This document shows, in pieces, positions 8,681 through 17,371 of a stretch of DNA of 64,000 bases. The position numbers and the translations under genes were made by a program. Below the pieces are notes generated by a model that worked only from the letters and a program-made list of their open reading frames with translations, ran no database searches and was not told the origin of the DNA. The stretch lies in NCBI GenBank assembly GCA_024641025.1, contig JAHEDW010000132.1:1-64000 (forward strand), written 5' to 3'. The stretch is from Gallionella sp. (GTDB lineage Bacteria; Pseudomonadota; Gammaproteobacteria; Burkholderiales; Gallionellaceae). How positions within the stretch are numbered: the stretch's first letter is position 1; each line of letters begins with the position of its first letter.

Positions 8681-9102
8681 TTGTATATCCCAAGCTATTA
8701 ACAGCGGATTAAGGAATAGATTACATTTTGTCCATTTTTTACATTTATGCTGCTGCGGGCATATCTATGTCAATATTCCAGCTAAATGAATTTTAAAATG
8801 TTAACCACGTAAGCCTCAGTCGCGCTGATTGATGCAATTACTGTTTATATGTATAACCGTTTTAAGTCTCTTTTACAGCGGCAAATATGCCACAACAAAC
8901 GCAAATTAGATAGCACATAAAGTGACATTATGGAAGCATTTCGAGGTAAATCAACTGTTAACAAATACTAACCGCAATTAATTATTCTGGAATTCTAGAG
9001 TTCACACTGATACCAATTAACGTCTGTTTGGAAACGCTCTAAGCATCGTATTGCTGCCAAAGATTTTTCAGTATGCAGAATCTTTTGCAGTTATTCTCGC
9101 TC
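8681..9102. other. Intergenic stretch upstream of the polysaccharide pair
   Basis: About 420 AT-rich bases lying upstream of the synthase gene and downstream of the HExxH protein gene. It should hold the promoter of the polysaccharide operon. No ORF with a ribosome site or RNA gene is seen. Confidence 0.4.
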
Positions 9103-9783
9103 TTAGCGCGGGGAAAGTCTCATCTTCAAGTATGCCTTTGGATTTGTTTGTTGTTGGTAATGTTTGTAGGACTTAATTGCGAAGTAGTGAGGATTTAGTG
9201 CGTAGTAGAGTTCAGTAATTTCAGAGTCATTCTCAAAGGCATCAAGATTAGGGTGTGTGTCGAGAATTCTTGAGCGGTACTGCTCTGGCAAAACGGAAAA
9301 TTGTGCTACAGCGGCAACGTATTCATGAATTGCTCTCGATGGGCAGGCCTGGTCACAACCCTCATGGATTGCAGCATGAGCGAGTTCATGAACAATGTAA
9401 CTTTTCCAAAACGGAAGCGAATCTATCGACCACAAATTGGTTTCAGACTCCTTTGATTGAGATGTCGTAGGGCCATAATTCTTTATAACAATCGTTCGTA
9501 ATCGTGCGTTGTAATGACCAATTTCGTTGCTATGAACTAACGGTGATGTTTCATTCTCAAGCAGAATAACTAATTTGCTTGGCATTGGCAGGCCTGCTGA
9601 TTGAAAGAAATGGGCAGCGTCTTTTACTGCGTCGCAGACATAAATGAAATTTTCGCTGCTGGAGCTTTCAATCAGGATTTCATTGCTAGTGCATTGAACT
9701 TGATCCGCGCGGAGGGATTTAGACCACATGCCAAACATAAGCAGCGTGATAGAGGCCGCAATATTAATGTAGTGTGTTCGCAT
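9103..9783 (-). CDS. Exported putative zinc metallopeptidase (HExxH)
   Basis: 226 residues with a signal peptide ending near SLRA. The core holds VHELAHAAIHEGCD, a zincin HExxH motif, and an IHEYVAAVAQF segment about 20 residues later that could supply the third zinc ligand (gluzincin pattern). Four cysteines (two early, two as CDQAC) suit periplasmic disulfides. The fold class resembles small DUF-type HExxH proteins of Proteobacteria whose substrates are unknown. The gene is monocistronic. The protease call rests on the motif alone. Confidence 0.72.
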   Translation of the reverse strand: MRTHYINIAASITLLMFGMWSKSLRADQVQCTSNEILIESSSSENFIYVCDAVKDAAHFFQSAGLPMPSKLVILLENETSPLVHSNEIGHYNARLRTIVIKNYGPTTSQSKESETNLWSIDSLPFWKSYIVHELAHAAIHEGCDQACPSRAIHEYVAAVAQFSVLPEQYRSRILDTHPNLDAFENDSEITELYYALNPHYFAIKSYKHYQQQTNPKAYLKMRLSPR

Positions 9784-10149
9784 ATTGGGGTAATCGGGAG
9801 CGGTTATTCGTGATTACTACAACACAATACGACAAATTGTGTTACTCGGCTATCAATAATATATTGTTACAACAGATTGGTTACCAGAATCACAGATCAA
9901 ACTGCCGTGGTGGATGAGGGGTTGTGTGAGGCGCGAATTGCCGGTATTTTGGCGTGCTGTCTTATGATCCCGAGCCAACTGGAGATGAAACGACCTTAGT
10001 CATCAAAAGGTGACAATCGTCATCGCGATGGAAGAGGTATGGCTAGACAATATCCACTGTGACATGGAATCAGAGATCATTGGTATATCCACTCCATCGG
10101 GACGGACAGATTTCTTTGTTCCCCTTAGGCTAAGGTTTTAAATGAAAAC
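9784..10149. other. Intergenic stretch, no convincing gene
   Basis: About 365 bases upstream of the HExxH gene. A short ORF (MEEVWLDNIHCDM..., about 37 residues near 10029-10141, plus) is visible but has no good ribosome site, so it is not called. Confidence 0.35.
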
Positions 10150-10437
10150 CTAGTTTTTACATTCCACAACCATATTACGTTCGATGATTGTTGTTCTTGT
10201 TCCTTCAAACTCTTTGTGATATTCATTCCTGTTAGATGAATCGTATTTGCCATTGCAGACTTTTTTTGCGGCATCATAACAATAATTCCAATCTAATCCG
10301 TTACATTGAATATAGTATCCTTGATTACCGTTAGGCAATTTTACTTCCTTTACCCTTGCTTTTGCTGCGCAACCGCAAAGAAGAACTGCTGCAATAGTTC
10401 CGATTATAAAGTTGCTCATAATATTATTAGACTTCAT
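10150..10437 (-). CDS. Small lipoprotein
   Basis: 95 residues with a lipoprotein signal ending in LLCGC, so the mature protein would be lipidated at that cysteine. The mature part has four more cysteines (CNGLDWNYC, KKVC, VVEC), likely forming disulfides. A GGGAG ribosome site lies seven bases before the ATG. A short hairpin (AGGTTTT/AAAACCT) overlaps the stop codon region. The function is unknown, and it has no obvious operon partner. Confidence 0.75.
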   Translation of the reverse strand: MKSNNIMSNFIIGTIAAVLLCGCAAKARVKEVKLPNGNQGYYIQCNGLDWNYCYDAAKKVCNGKYDSSNRNEYHKEFEGTRTTIIERNMVVECKN

Positions 10438-10670
10438 TTGGATTCTCCCTTTTAAGTATGATTACATTATCATAAACTTAATATTACCCAAATTGGATAT
10501 TTTACTGTGTTGTTCAATCTGGTGAGATGTGTGTCATCATTTCAATTCAAAAATTGGTAGTACGGGCTACTTCTTTTCTGTATTAAGCTAAACTTGGTGA
10601 ATGACCGATTCGCAGTGATAACTCTGAAAGTTTGGGTTAAGCTTTTTGACTTTTCTAGCAGCTAGAGAAT

Positions 10671-11060
10671 ATGGAGGACATTTTGACAACGGTACGTGAC
10701 ATCATGACAAGGAAGGTTGTGTCGATCGATCGTGAGATGCTTGTGTGCGAACTCGAAGGCTTGTTTGTATCTCGAAAGATCAGTGCAGCACCATTGGTAG
10801 ATAAGTCTGGAGAGATCACCGGCTTCGTTACGAAGTCTGACATAAATCGCTTTCATTTTACCAATGGAGATCCCTATTACACACGCGCTTGGGAAATCGC
10901 GAACCCAAAAGTGTTCACTATTGATGTGTCTGCATCGATTAAAGATGCAGCAAACTTGATGATTGAAAAACATCTCCATCACCTTTTGGTGGTCAATTCA
11001 TCTGGGATAGCAGGAGTCTTGTCCTCCTTTGATTTCATAAAGCTTGTGGCAGGGGAGTAG
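10671..11060 (+). CDS. Two-CBS-domain protein
   Basis: 129 residues made of two CBS motifs in tandem: first VRDIMTRKVVSIDREM with ISAAPLVDKSGEITGFVTKSDI, second NPKVFTIDVSASIKDAANLM with HHLLVVNSSGIAGVLSSFDFIKLV. Such pairs bind adenine nucleotides and act as energy sensors, usually on a partner protein. No partner gene is adjacent, so the target is unknown. It is a single plus-strand gene between minus-strand units. Confidence 0.87.
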   Translation: MEDILTTVRDIMTRKVVSIDREMLVCELEGLFVSRKISAAPLVDKSGEITGFVTKSDINRFHFTNGDPYYTRAWEIANPKVFTIDVSASIKDAANLMIEKHLHHLLVVNSSGIAGVLSSFDFIKLVAGE

Positions 11061-11115
11061 TGAACTTGGCACGACTAGTGGACTAGTGAGTTATCGATGG
11101 GTTTTGGGTCCTTCT

Positions 11116-11526
11116 TTACTTCTTGTCGCAGGCAACTCTCCATATATCGCTTTCAAATGAATGTGCATTTACTAATTGCCACGCAGCATTGTCCAAATTT
11201 GAGTCACCAATGATTATGTGACCTTTGCCCATGGAATCACTGTAGTAATTGTATGCAATCATTCGATACTGTGCTTTTTTGCAGTCGAATTCGAATTGTT
11301 TTGAGATGGACTTATAAAACATTGGGTTAGAAGATTCTTCAATCTGCTGGTGCCGATTGAAATCAACAAGGCACGAAATTATTACGCCTTGGTTTTTCCT
11401 TAGAATTGATTGATTATCGATATATACAGTTTCAAATCCATCACTACTGCTATGTAATTTGTTCCAATCCGCAAATGCATTACTGCTCAATGTTGCTATC
11501 AGCGCCATGAAGGTAAGTCTATGCAT
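11116..11526 (-). CDS. Exported surface-adhesin-E-like protein
   Basis: With the start at 11526 the protein is 136 residues, beginning MHRLTFMALIATLSSNAFA, a clean signal peptide; GAAGGAATTTCA supplies the ribosome site. The longer track ORF to 11580 would run into the preceding gene and bury the signal peptide. The mature part (DWNKLHSSSDGFETVYIDNQSI, then YRMIAYNYYSDSMGKG) matches the general pattern of small surface-adhesin protein E-like proteins common in betaproteobacteria. The role is uncertain. It lies 44 bases after the Sel1-repeat gene, probably co-transcribed. Confidence 0.7.
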   Translation of the reverse strand: MHRLTFMALIATLSSNAFADWNKLHSSSDGFETVYIDNQSILRKNQGVIISCLVDFNRHQQIEESSNPMFYKSISKQFEFDCKKAQYRMIAYNYYSDSMGKGHIIIGDSNLDNAAWQLVNAHSFESDIWRVACDKK

Positions 11527-11570
11527 TGAAATTCCTTCGGTTAAAGCTCCAGGGGAATTTGATAAGCAGT

Positions 11571-12170
11571 TTAATCGCAACCCTTGTAACGGTTTGCCGA
11601 ACAGTCTGCCGTCATTTTTTCGGCATCTGCGATTTGCTGCGTAGTCATTAGGCTTGTCAGTTTGTTCCTTGGTCCAATGGATTCTTCAGCTACGAATTGA
11701 TCTTCTGAGGATGCTGCGAGACCAAACCACATATATGCGCGTACATAATCTTTTGAAACGCCTAAACCATTTTCATACATATGTCCAAGATTGGCCTGCG
11801 CGTAACCATTACCTTGCTCTGCGGCGAGTCGATACCATTTTACGGATTCTGCGTAATCTTGTTGTACGCCTTGGCCTTGGTAATACATCAGTCCCAAGTT
11901 GAATTGGGCTTCAGCATTACCCAGTTCTGCGGCAAGCCGATATCTCCTTCCTGCTTCCTTCTCGTCCTTAGCTAATCCTTTACCTTCTTTGTACATAAGA
12001 CCCAGATAGATCTGTGCTTCAGCATTACCACTTTCTGCGGCTTTTTGAAAATAATCGGCTGCTACAACATAGTCACCACGAAGCGCTGCAGCAAGCCCAT
12101 CCTCGAAGTCATCTGCCCAAGTAATATTGCTAACAGCTGCAAGAATAACTATCAAAAAAGTATTGCGCAT
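11571..12170 (-). CDS. Exported Sel1-like repeat protein
   Basis: 199 residues with a signal peptide (MRNTFLIVILAAVSNITWA). At least three Sel1-like repeats of about 36 residues follow, each with A-x-A-Q-x-x-L-G-x-M-Y and G-x-G-V (for example NAEAQFNLGLMYYQGQGV). Sel1 repeats fold as alpha-alpha hairpins and scaffold protein interactions, often in the periplasm. The C-terminal part (LTTQQIADAEKMTADC) is a common tail of this family. Likely first gene of a unit with the adhesin-E-like gene. Confidence 0.85.
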   Translation of the reverse strand: MRNTFLIVILAAVSNITWADDFEDGLAAALRGDYVVAADYFQKAAESGNAEAQIYLGLMYKEGKGLAKDEKEAGRRYRLAAELGNAEAQFNLGLMYYQGQGVQQDYAESVKWYRLAAEQGNGYAQANLGHMYENGLGVSKDYVRAYMWFGLAASSEDQFVAEESIGPRNKLTSLMTTQQIADAEKMTADCSANRYKGCD

Positions 12171-12254
12171 AACATCCTTTGTTAAGTAGGTTGAACTATT
12201 AGTAAATTTAGACCAAATTACATCGCTTAGTTCTTCAGGGCCGCAAGGTTTGGA

Positions 12255-12788
12255 CTATTCATTCGAACCTTTAACCTGTAATTTTTCATCGGCAGGGGTG
12301 TAATGGAACCTTCGAGACTCAGAGCTGCCAGCAGGTATCAGCAGCACTATTGCGCCATCTAGTGATACTTCTACTTCCAGTGAGTCATTTCCATAGCCAA
12401 TGAGACCTTCTCTGTTAATGAATCCTTCATGTTGTTCGGGAGGTATAGTCAATTTCGGTGTCCCTCACTTGCCCGTGATTGTTCGTGAGGCAATTACGGT
12501 TCCCGATGATTCTGCAATAAACTCGAAAGAGTTCACGCCATTCTTTGTAACACGGATATTTGTCGCAGGTCTGACTTCTTTAAAAAGTAGCGATGTAAGC
12601 GTAGGAGCATCATACCCTTGAACACCAGCTTCGCCGTTATTCTTGTAGTTTCCAGGTAGTGAGGTACAGATTTCAGAGTTGCTACCAACCGTAGCCAATT
12701 TGTCTGGATAGGACGGATTGGAATAGAAAATGCAACCAGTTTGCGTAGCTACAATTGACCAATATATTGGTAATAGGCATTTCTGCAT
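12255..12788 (-). pseudogene. Lipoprotein-like gene interrupted by an in-frame TGA
   Basis: From ATG 12788 the frame encodes a short leader ending TQTGC (lipobox-like) and runs about 107 residues to a TGA at 12465-12467. The same frame continues without another stop for about 70 codons (GTPKLTIPPEQHEGFIN... to ...QVKGSNE) to a stop at 12255. The downstream part was listed separately in the track from a TTG at 12452. A single base change (TGA to TGG) would give one protein of about 177 residues. Upstream extension to 12947 would overlap the kinase gene and is rejected. It is either a nonsense-mutated gene or a readthrough case. The family is not recognised; it sits just downstream of the sensor kinase gene. 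Confidence 0.65.
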
Positions 12789-12858
12789 TATTGCCCTAAT
12801 AATTTGGAAATGGTGGTTTTGATGAATAATATTGACAAATCGGGTGTATAAATCATAG

Positions 12859-14160
12859 CTATGATTCGCGTTGCCTATAGGAAAATACCAAACCTTTGAC
12901 CCCACTGCGGTTTCTGAGTGTAATCGTTCCCTTGAACTGATCTGCAATGCTGCGTGCGATTGCTAGACCAAGACCACTTCCGACTTGAGAATTGTTGGGC
13001 AAACGGAAAAATGCTTCGAAAACACGATCAAGTTCTGTAACCGGAATTCCAGGGCCATTGTCGATTACTTCCAGTATGGCATAGCCATTATCCCTACTAA
13101 TTCTGACAGTTACTTCGCCACCTTCTGGAGAATATCGGATCGCATTATCTACGGCATTACGCAGCATCAACTGAATTGCAGAGGCATCGGCATCAATCTT
13201 CGCATCCGCTTCTTTGGATAGACCAAGATCGATATTTTTTGCTTCGGCTATCGGCATCATCTCCTCGATAACACCTAGTGCAACCGATGCTAAATCAACA
13301 ACATCCAACTTGGTTGAGCTTGCTTGCTGCCGTACCAGATCTAGTAATTGATTTAGAAGGTGTCGCGATCTCTCAAGTCCGTCTTTCAGGGGTACCAGAC
13401 GCTCTTTGCTGATGGCAAATGAACCGGTTTTTTCTATATTTTGTGCTTGCAAAGAAAGTGCGGTTAGCGGTGAACGTAATTCATGTGCAGCATCGGCAAT
13501 AAAACGACGTTGCGATTCATTCATCAGGTTAATACGTTGCAATAGTCGATTGATGGCATGTATGAAAGGGGCGACTTCGTCGGGAACTCGACCAGTAGGC
13601 AAAATGGAAAGTCGCTCCTCATTCTGTGTATCAATGATCTCTGCAAGGGTGCGCAATGAGGACATCTCGGACTTGATGATTCTCCGTGAGACAAGAATCA
13701 ATATCGGAATCAATACCAGCAATGGCAATAAAGTAAGCAAAGCGCTGTCTTGAGCCATGGATTTTCTTGCGGCAGACTCCTGGGCTACAGCAACGCGCCT
13801 TCCTAGAATGGTGGCGTAAATGTAGATACGCCAGTCTAAACCATCAATCTTGACTGTATGATATCCCGTAGACAAATTCGCGGGAAGTTTAAGCAATGGT
13901 GGAAGTTCGTTTGGTGATGCGATGACCGGTTGTACAACTATTCGCTTTGGGTCACTATCAATTGATTCTAATATCCTTTCATCTTCAAGCGGAGTTTTGT
14001 AGGTATCGACCAACAGGGCGATTTGACGAAGTTTATCGTCCTGAAAGTCCTGCGCTTCGCTATAAGATAGCCAGAATGAAAAGCCGGAAGCAAGCAGACT
14101 GATAATTAATATGGCGATACTGAGCCAGATGAACAATTTGTTTTGGAGAGAATTATTCAT
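12859..14160 (-). CDS. Sensor histidine kinase (QseC/TctE type)
   Basis: 433 residues. Two membrane segments (about 10-30 and 140-158) enclose a periplasmic sensor loop of about 105 residues; a HAMP-like linker follows. The HisKA box is ADAAHELRSPLTALS with phospho-accepting His226. The ATPase domain shows N (NAVDNAIRYSPEGG), G1 (DNGPGIP) and G2 (GSGLGLAIARSIADQF). The start overlaps the stop of the response regulator by four bases (ATGA). Such pairs sense envelope signals; the ligand is unknown. Downstream lies the TGA-broken lipoprotein gene. Confidence 0.95.
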   Translation of the reverse strand: MNNSLQNKLFIWLSIAILIISLLASGFSFWLSYSEAQDFQDDKLRQIALLVDTYKTPLEDERILESIDSDPKRIVVQPVIASPNELPPLLKLPANLSTGYHTVKIDGLDWRIYIYATILGRRVAVAQESAARKSMAQDSALLTLLPLLVLIPILILVSRRIIKSEMSSLRTLAEIIDTQNEERLSILPTGRVPDEVAPFIHAINRLLQRINLMNESQRRFIADAAHELRSPLTALSLQAQNIEKTGSFAISKERLVPLKDGLERSRHLLNQLLDLVRQQASSTKLDVVDLASVALGVIEEMMPIAEAKNIDLGLSKEADAKIDADASAIQLMLRNAVDNAIRYSPEGGEVTVRISRDNGYAILEVIDNGPGIPVTELDRVFEAFFRLPNNSQVGSGLGLAIARSIADQFKGTITLRNRSGVKGLVFSYRQRES

Positions 14161-14819
14161 TTATTTCGCGCCACCATCCAACCTGCACCACGAACATTCT
14201 TTATCGCATCTATACCAAGTTTTTTTCTGATGCCATGTATCAAGAAATCAACTGCGTTGCTTTCTACTTCCTCATTCCATCCGTAGATACTCTCTTCCAA
14301 TTGTGCTCGTGTAAGTATCGTACCAGGGCGAATCAACAAAGCTTGTAATAAGGAAAATTCACGTGCACTTAATAGGCATACCACACCACCTTTGCTTGCT
14401 TCGCGGGTTGCTGGATCAAGGTTAATGATTCCGTTGCTAAGTAAAGGAGTTGCCTGCCCGCCTTGGCGACGAAGTGTGGCTCTTAAGCGAGCGAGCAGTT
14501 CGTCAATATCGAATGGTTTGGTTAAATAGTCATCGGCACCCAGATCAAGGCCTTTGACTCGATCTTCGATGCCGTCTCTTGCAGTGATGATTATTACGGG
14601 TAATGTTGTACCATTAGTACGCAGTTTTTTTAGGACTTCAAGTCCGTCACGGCGAGGCAAACCCAGGTCAAGTAATACAGCATCATGTTCGTGATTATCC
14701 AGAACCCTTAAGGCTGTCTCTCCGTCTTTAACCCAGTCAACTGCATATGCGGCATCGCGCAACGCCACGCACAACGCGTCGCCAATCATCTGGTCATCTT
14801 CAACTAGCAAAATACGCAT
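14157..14819 (-). CDS. OmpR-family response regulator (QseB-like)
   Basis: 220 residues. The receiver domain has acidic residues at VEDD, the phospho-accepting Asp in VLLDLGLP and the conserved Lys in YLTKPFDIDELLAR. A winged-helix OmpR-type DNA-binding domain follows (LSAREFSLLQALL, then VDFLIHGIRKKLG). It is cotranscribed with the kinase gene that overlaps its stop. AGAGGAA upstream acts as ribosome site. Targets are unknown; the neighbouring outer-membrane gene upstream on the same strand is a candidate. Confidence 0.96.
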   Translation of the reverse strand: MRILLVEDDQMIGDALCVALRDAAYAVDWVKDGETALRVLDNHEHDAVLLDLGLPRRDGLEVLKKLRTNGTTLPVIIITARDGIEDRVKGLDLGADDYLTKPFDIDELLARLRATLRRQGGQATPLLSNGIINLDPATREASKGGVVCLLSAREFSLLQALLIRPGTILTRAQLEESIYGWNEEVESNAVDFLIHGIRKKLGIDAIKNVRGAGWMVARNK

Positions 14820-14891
14820 GCATTGATTCCTCTGCTTGACTCAAATAATAGTATTTTCTTCACCCAAGTAACTTCAAAGATTTCATGTCCA

Positions 14892-17054
14892 TCAGAAATC
14901 CCAGCGGTATCCTAAATTAAAGTATTTTTTCCGCGATTTGTCATCCTGTTCTGGGGTGATGGTATGTGAAAGTACAAGTCCGGCACCAACCTCAAAATTA
15001 AATGCTTTGTTCATACGATAGCTTATTCTGAAAGAAGGGCTGATGCGAGTTAGATTTACACTCATATTGTTGTTCTCATCGTAAAGCTGAACTGAAATAT
15101 TGAATTGAAGCTTTTCACGGAATGTGGCAACTTGGCTATATGATAGTGCTCTCCCGTTGTAGGTGCTTGCATTGGTATAACTTGCACTTATAACGCCCAA
15201 GTCATTGCTGAACAGTAAATTACTGCCAATTACTTGGGCAGAATAGATATAAGCCCATATTCTTGGATAAATTTCCCTTGCATTTATTAAAGGATCAGCA
15301 TTGAATGCTTCATAACTTGTCGTGTTAGTGGCCCTGAAATCACCCCCAAGTTTTATGTGGGAAGATAAGGGTTGTGTCATTCCAAACATGAACTGGTTGT
15401 ATATTGGACTTGCCAGAAGCGCATTGCTACGCAGGTACTCTGGAGTAGCACCCGAAGTGATCATTCCTTCTATCGATTCGCCTGGTTGTTCAAGCCTCAA
15501 AGCGTTTGTGATTTCCAGGTTTCTACGTTGTTCAATCAACAAGGTATAGTTGGCTCCACCCATGGTTGTCCAGTTTCCCTGGATCAAACCTATGTTGAGT
15601 TTTTTGAACAGCGTGTCATATTCAAATAAACCCATGTGGTTGTTTTGCTTGTTGAAATAATGCGTTTCAAGGCCAACCGCGCGTTTATCCATGACTTTTC
15701 CAACGCGCTGGCCAATTAGGTAGGTATTGCCGCTCCACTGTCCTGGTAATCTTGAAAGATCTACGCTGATGGCAGAAAATATCTTTGATTCTTCGGTGCT
15801 TCCTGGAGCAAGAACGGGTACTCCCAATGCGCCATTTACCCTCCACCTGGAGCTAAATTTTCGATTCAGCCAAGCTCCGTCAAAGCGGCTTGGCAATCCT
15901 CCTGACGCTCCCGTTTGTCTGCCTAAGCCGTAGATGTATCTTTCGTCACTTGTTCCTTGCTCAAAATAAGCTGCGGTCAGGAAATTATTGTCTCCTGCGT
16001 ATGGTAAGAAATTAGCCGTGAAAGTGTCACGAAAGACCAAGCGAGTATCAGTAGTCTCAGTTCGCTTTTGTCCAGTCAGGTCCAAGGAGGATAAAAGCTG
16101 GTATTGGTCGTTACTGATTGAAGTGACAACCTCGGAAGTGGGAAGTAGCGTACTGTCAGTTTGCACAAAGCCTTTGGTGAAATATTGTGAGAACCCACCA
16201 AAATAGTTCATGCTGTCCGAAATTGCCAATTTCTCAGGAACTGATTTTTCTTCCTCGTATGCAGGCATGAATACACGTGCCAAACTAGCCTTGGCCTGAT
16301 TCAGGTTGCTTGCCTTGGGATATTGATTAATGTACAAACTATAGCTGTTTCTGGCTTTGACAAACTCCTTGTTTCTTTCATAAGCCTGACCAATCATGTA
16401 GTTGGCAGTTTGAGTCTGTTGATTTGGAGGCAATCCGAGCAACTTGGTCAGTATGTCGATTGCTTCTTGGTTTGAGTTGTTATTCAAGGCGATACCCGCT
16501 TGATAGATCAACTGCTTGGCTTCTGCTTCATTAGCCGCTATTTCCTCAGATCCTTGAAGTACCACTATTTTGGCTGGAGAGGAGGCAGTCACTGATGGAG
16601 TGAGCGCAGGAATCCCTTGAGGTTTGCCGGACAGTTTTGTGATTGGCGTATAGATGCTTATGCTTCGGCCATCATTCCCCGGGCGAATATGGTAATCAAC
16701 CGGCCTTCCGAAGCTGATGGAAAGGGATGAATCGATCTCCGGGTAGGTGACAGTGAAATGCGGGGCAATGTTAGAAGGCGGAGAGTCTCTTTTTTGCCAT
16801 GTCAATCTCGGATCTGCAGCATCTATTTCAAGGAGGTTGAAATAAATTCTGACATCGCCGTTTTTCAGCATTACCTGCCGCACATACTGGATGCGTGTAA
16901 CAAAACGTATCCTGATTTCGGCCTCATTGCCCGCTTGAAAGATCTGAATCCGATCAATGACTTCAGCGTGTACTGGTTTGACTGCAATACCGAAAAGGCA
17001 CAATATGCCTAGCAAGTATGCGCCTATTAACTTTATTAATAAATTGGACTTCAA
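14892..17054 (-). CDS. AMIN-like/TPR/outer-membrane-barrel protein
   Basis: 720 residues starting at a TTG with a signal peptide (ends KPVHA). Residues about 30-140 look like an AMIN-type beta domain (VIDRIQIFQAGNEAEIRIRF), which in PilQ and AmiC binds peptidoglycan. Residues about 175-265 form tetratricopeptide-like helices (EAKQLIYQAGIALNNNSNQEAIDILTKL...). From about 280 to the end the sequence alternates in amphipathic strands and ends NLGYRWDF with a terminal Phe, typical of outer-membrane barrels. This suggests a barrel anchored to the cell wall with a periplasmic interaction domain. Substrate and role are unknown. It lies 72 bases upstream of the response regulator gene on the same strand. 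Confidence 0.8.
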   Translation of the reverse strand: MKSNLLIKLIGAYLLGILCLFGIAVKPVHAEVIDRIQIFQAGNEAEIRIRFVTRIQYVRQVMLKNGDVRIYFNLLEIDAADPRLTWQKRDSPPSNIAPHFTVTYPEIDSSLSISFGRPVDYHIRPGNDGRSISIYTPITKLSGKPQGIPALTPSVTASSPAKIVVLQGSEEIAANEAEAKQLIYQAGIALNNNSNQEAIDILTKLLGLPPNQQTQTANYMIGQAYERNKEFVKARNSYSLYINQYPKASNLNQAKASLARVFMPAYEEEKSVPEKLAISDSMNYFGGFSQYFTKGFVQTDSTLLPTSEVVTSISNDQYQLLSSLDLTGQKRTETTDTRLVFRDTFTANFLPYAGDNNFLTAAYFEQGTSDERYIYGLGRQTGASGGLPSRFDGAWLNRKFSSRWRVNGALGVPVLAPGSTEESKIFSAISVDLSRLPGQWSGNTYLIGQRVGKVMDKRAVGLETHYFNKQNNHMGLFEYDTLFKKLNIGLIQGNWTTMGGANYTLLIEQRRNLEITNALRLEQPGESIEGMITSGATPEYLRSNALLASPIYNQFMFGMTQPLSSHIKLGGDFRATNTTSYEAFNADPLINAREIYPRIWAYIYSAQVIGSNLLFSNDLGVISASYTNASTYNGRALSYSQVATFREKLQFNISVQLYDENNNMSVNLTRISPSFRISYRMNKAFNFEVGAGLVLSHTITPEQDDKSRKKYFNLGYRWDF

Positions 17055-17371
17055 ATCGATCCCGGCTTTAAGCTTTGATTCATTATGAATTATCCTTCAG
17101 GCAATTAACCTATAGATGTACATTTGCATTCGACGTGTCTCGATAAAGAGTCTGCAGTCGAGCCGAATGTCACGACGAAGGTTAAGGGCAAAGCATTACT
17201 GCATCGAACTTAAATTGAAACTCAGTAATTTGTTATTGCTTTATTGACCATACCATCAAGTGAACTATGCGATTTCAAGCGTAATCTGCTAATGCATAAT
17301 TATGGCTTGAAAAAATTAAAAAATCCCCATCGATATTTCGATGGGGATTTGCGTCACCAAATGCTTACATA
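17055..17371. other. Intergenic stretch with terminator
   Basis: About 317 bases between the outer-membrane gene and the cysteine-motif gene. It contains the terminator described separately and probably the promoter of the 720-residue protein. No other structure is noted. Confidence 0.4.
17311..17350 (-). terminator. Rho-independent terminator of the CxxCH protein gene
   Basis: AAATCCCCATCGA (17321-17333) and TCGATGGGGATTT (17338-17350) form a perfect 13-bp stem with a four-base loop. On the minus strand it is followed by TTTTTTAATTTTTT, so it ends the gene stopping at 17372. Confidence 0.92.

Noticed and set aside
10029-10141. 37-residue plus-strand ORF MEEVWLDNIHCDM
   Set aside because: No good ribosome site or homology; not called as a gene.
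12789-12947. Upstream extension of the TGA-split lipoprotein
   Set aside because: It overlaps the end of the histidine kinase gene and hides the lipoprotein-like leader.
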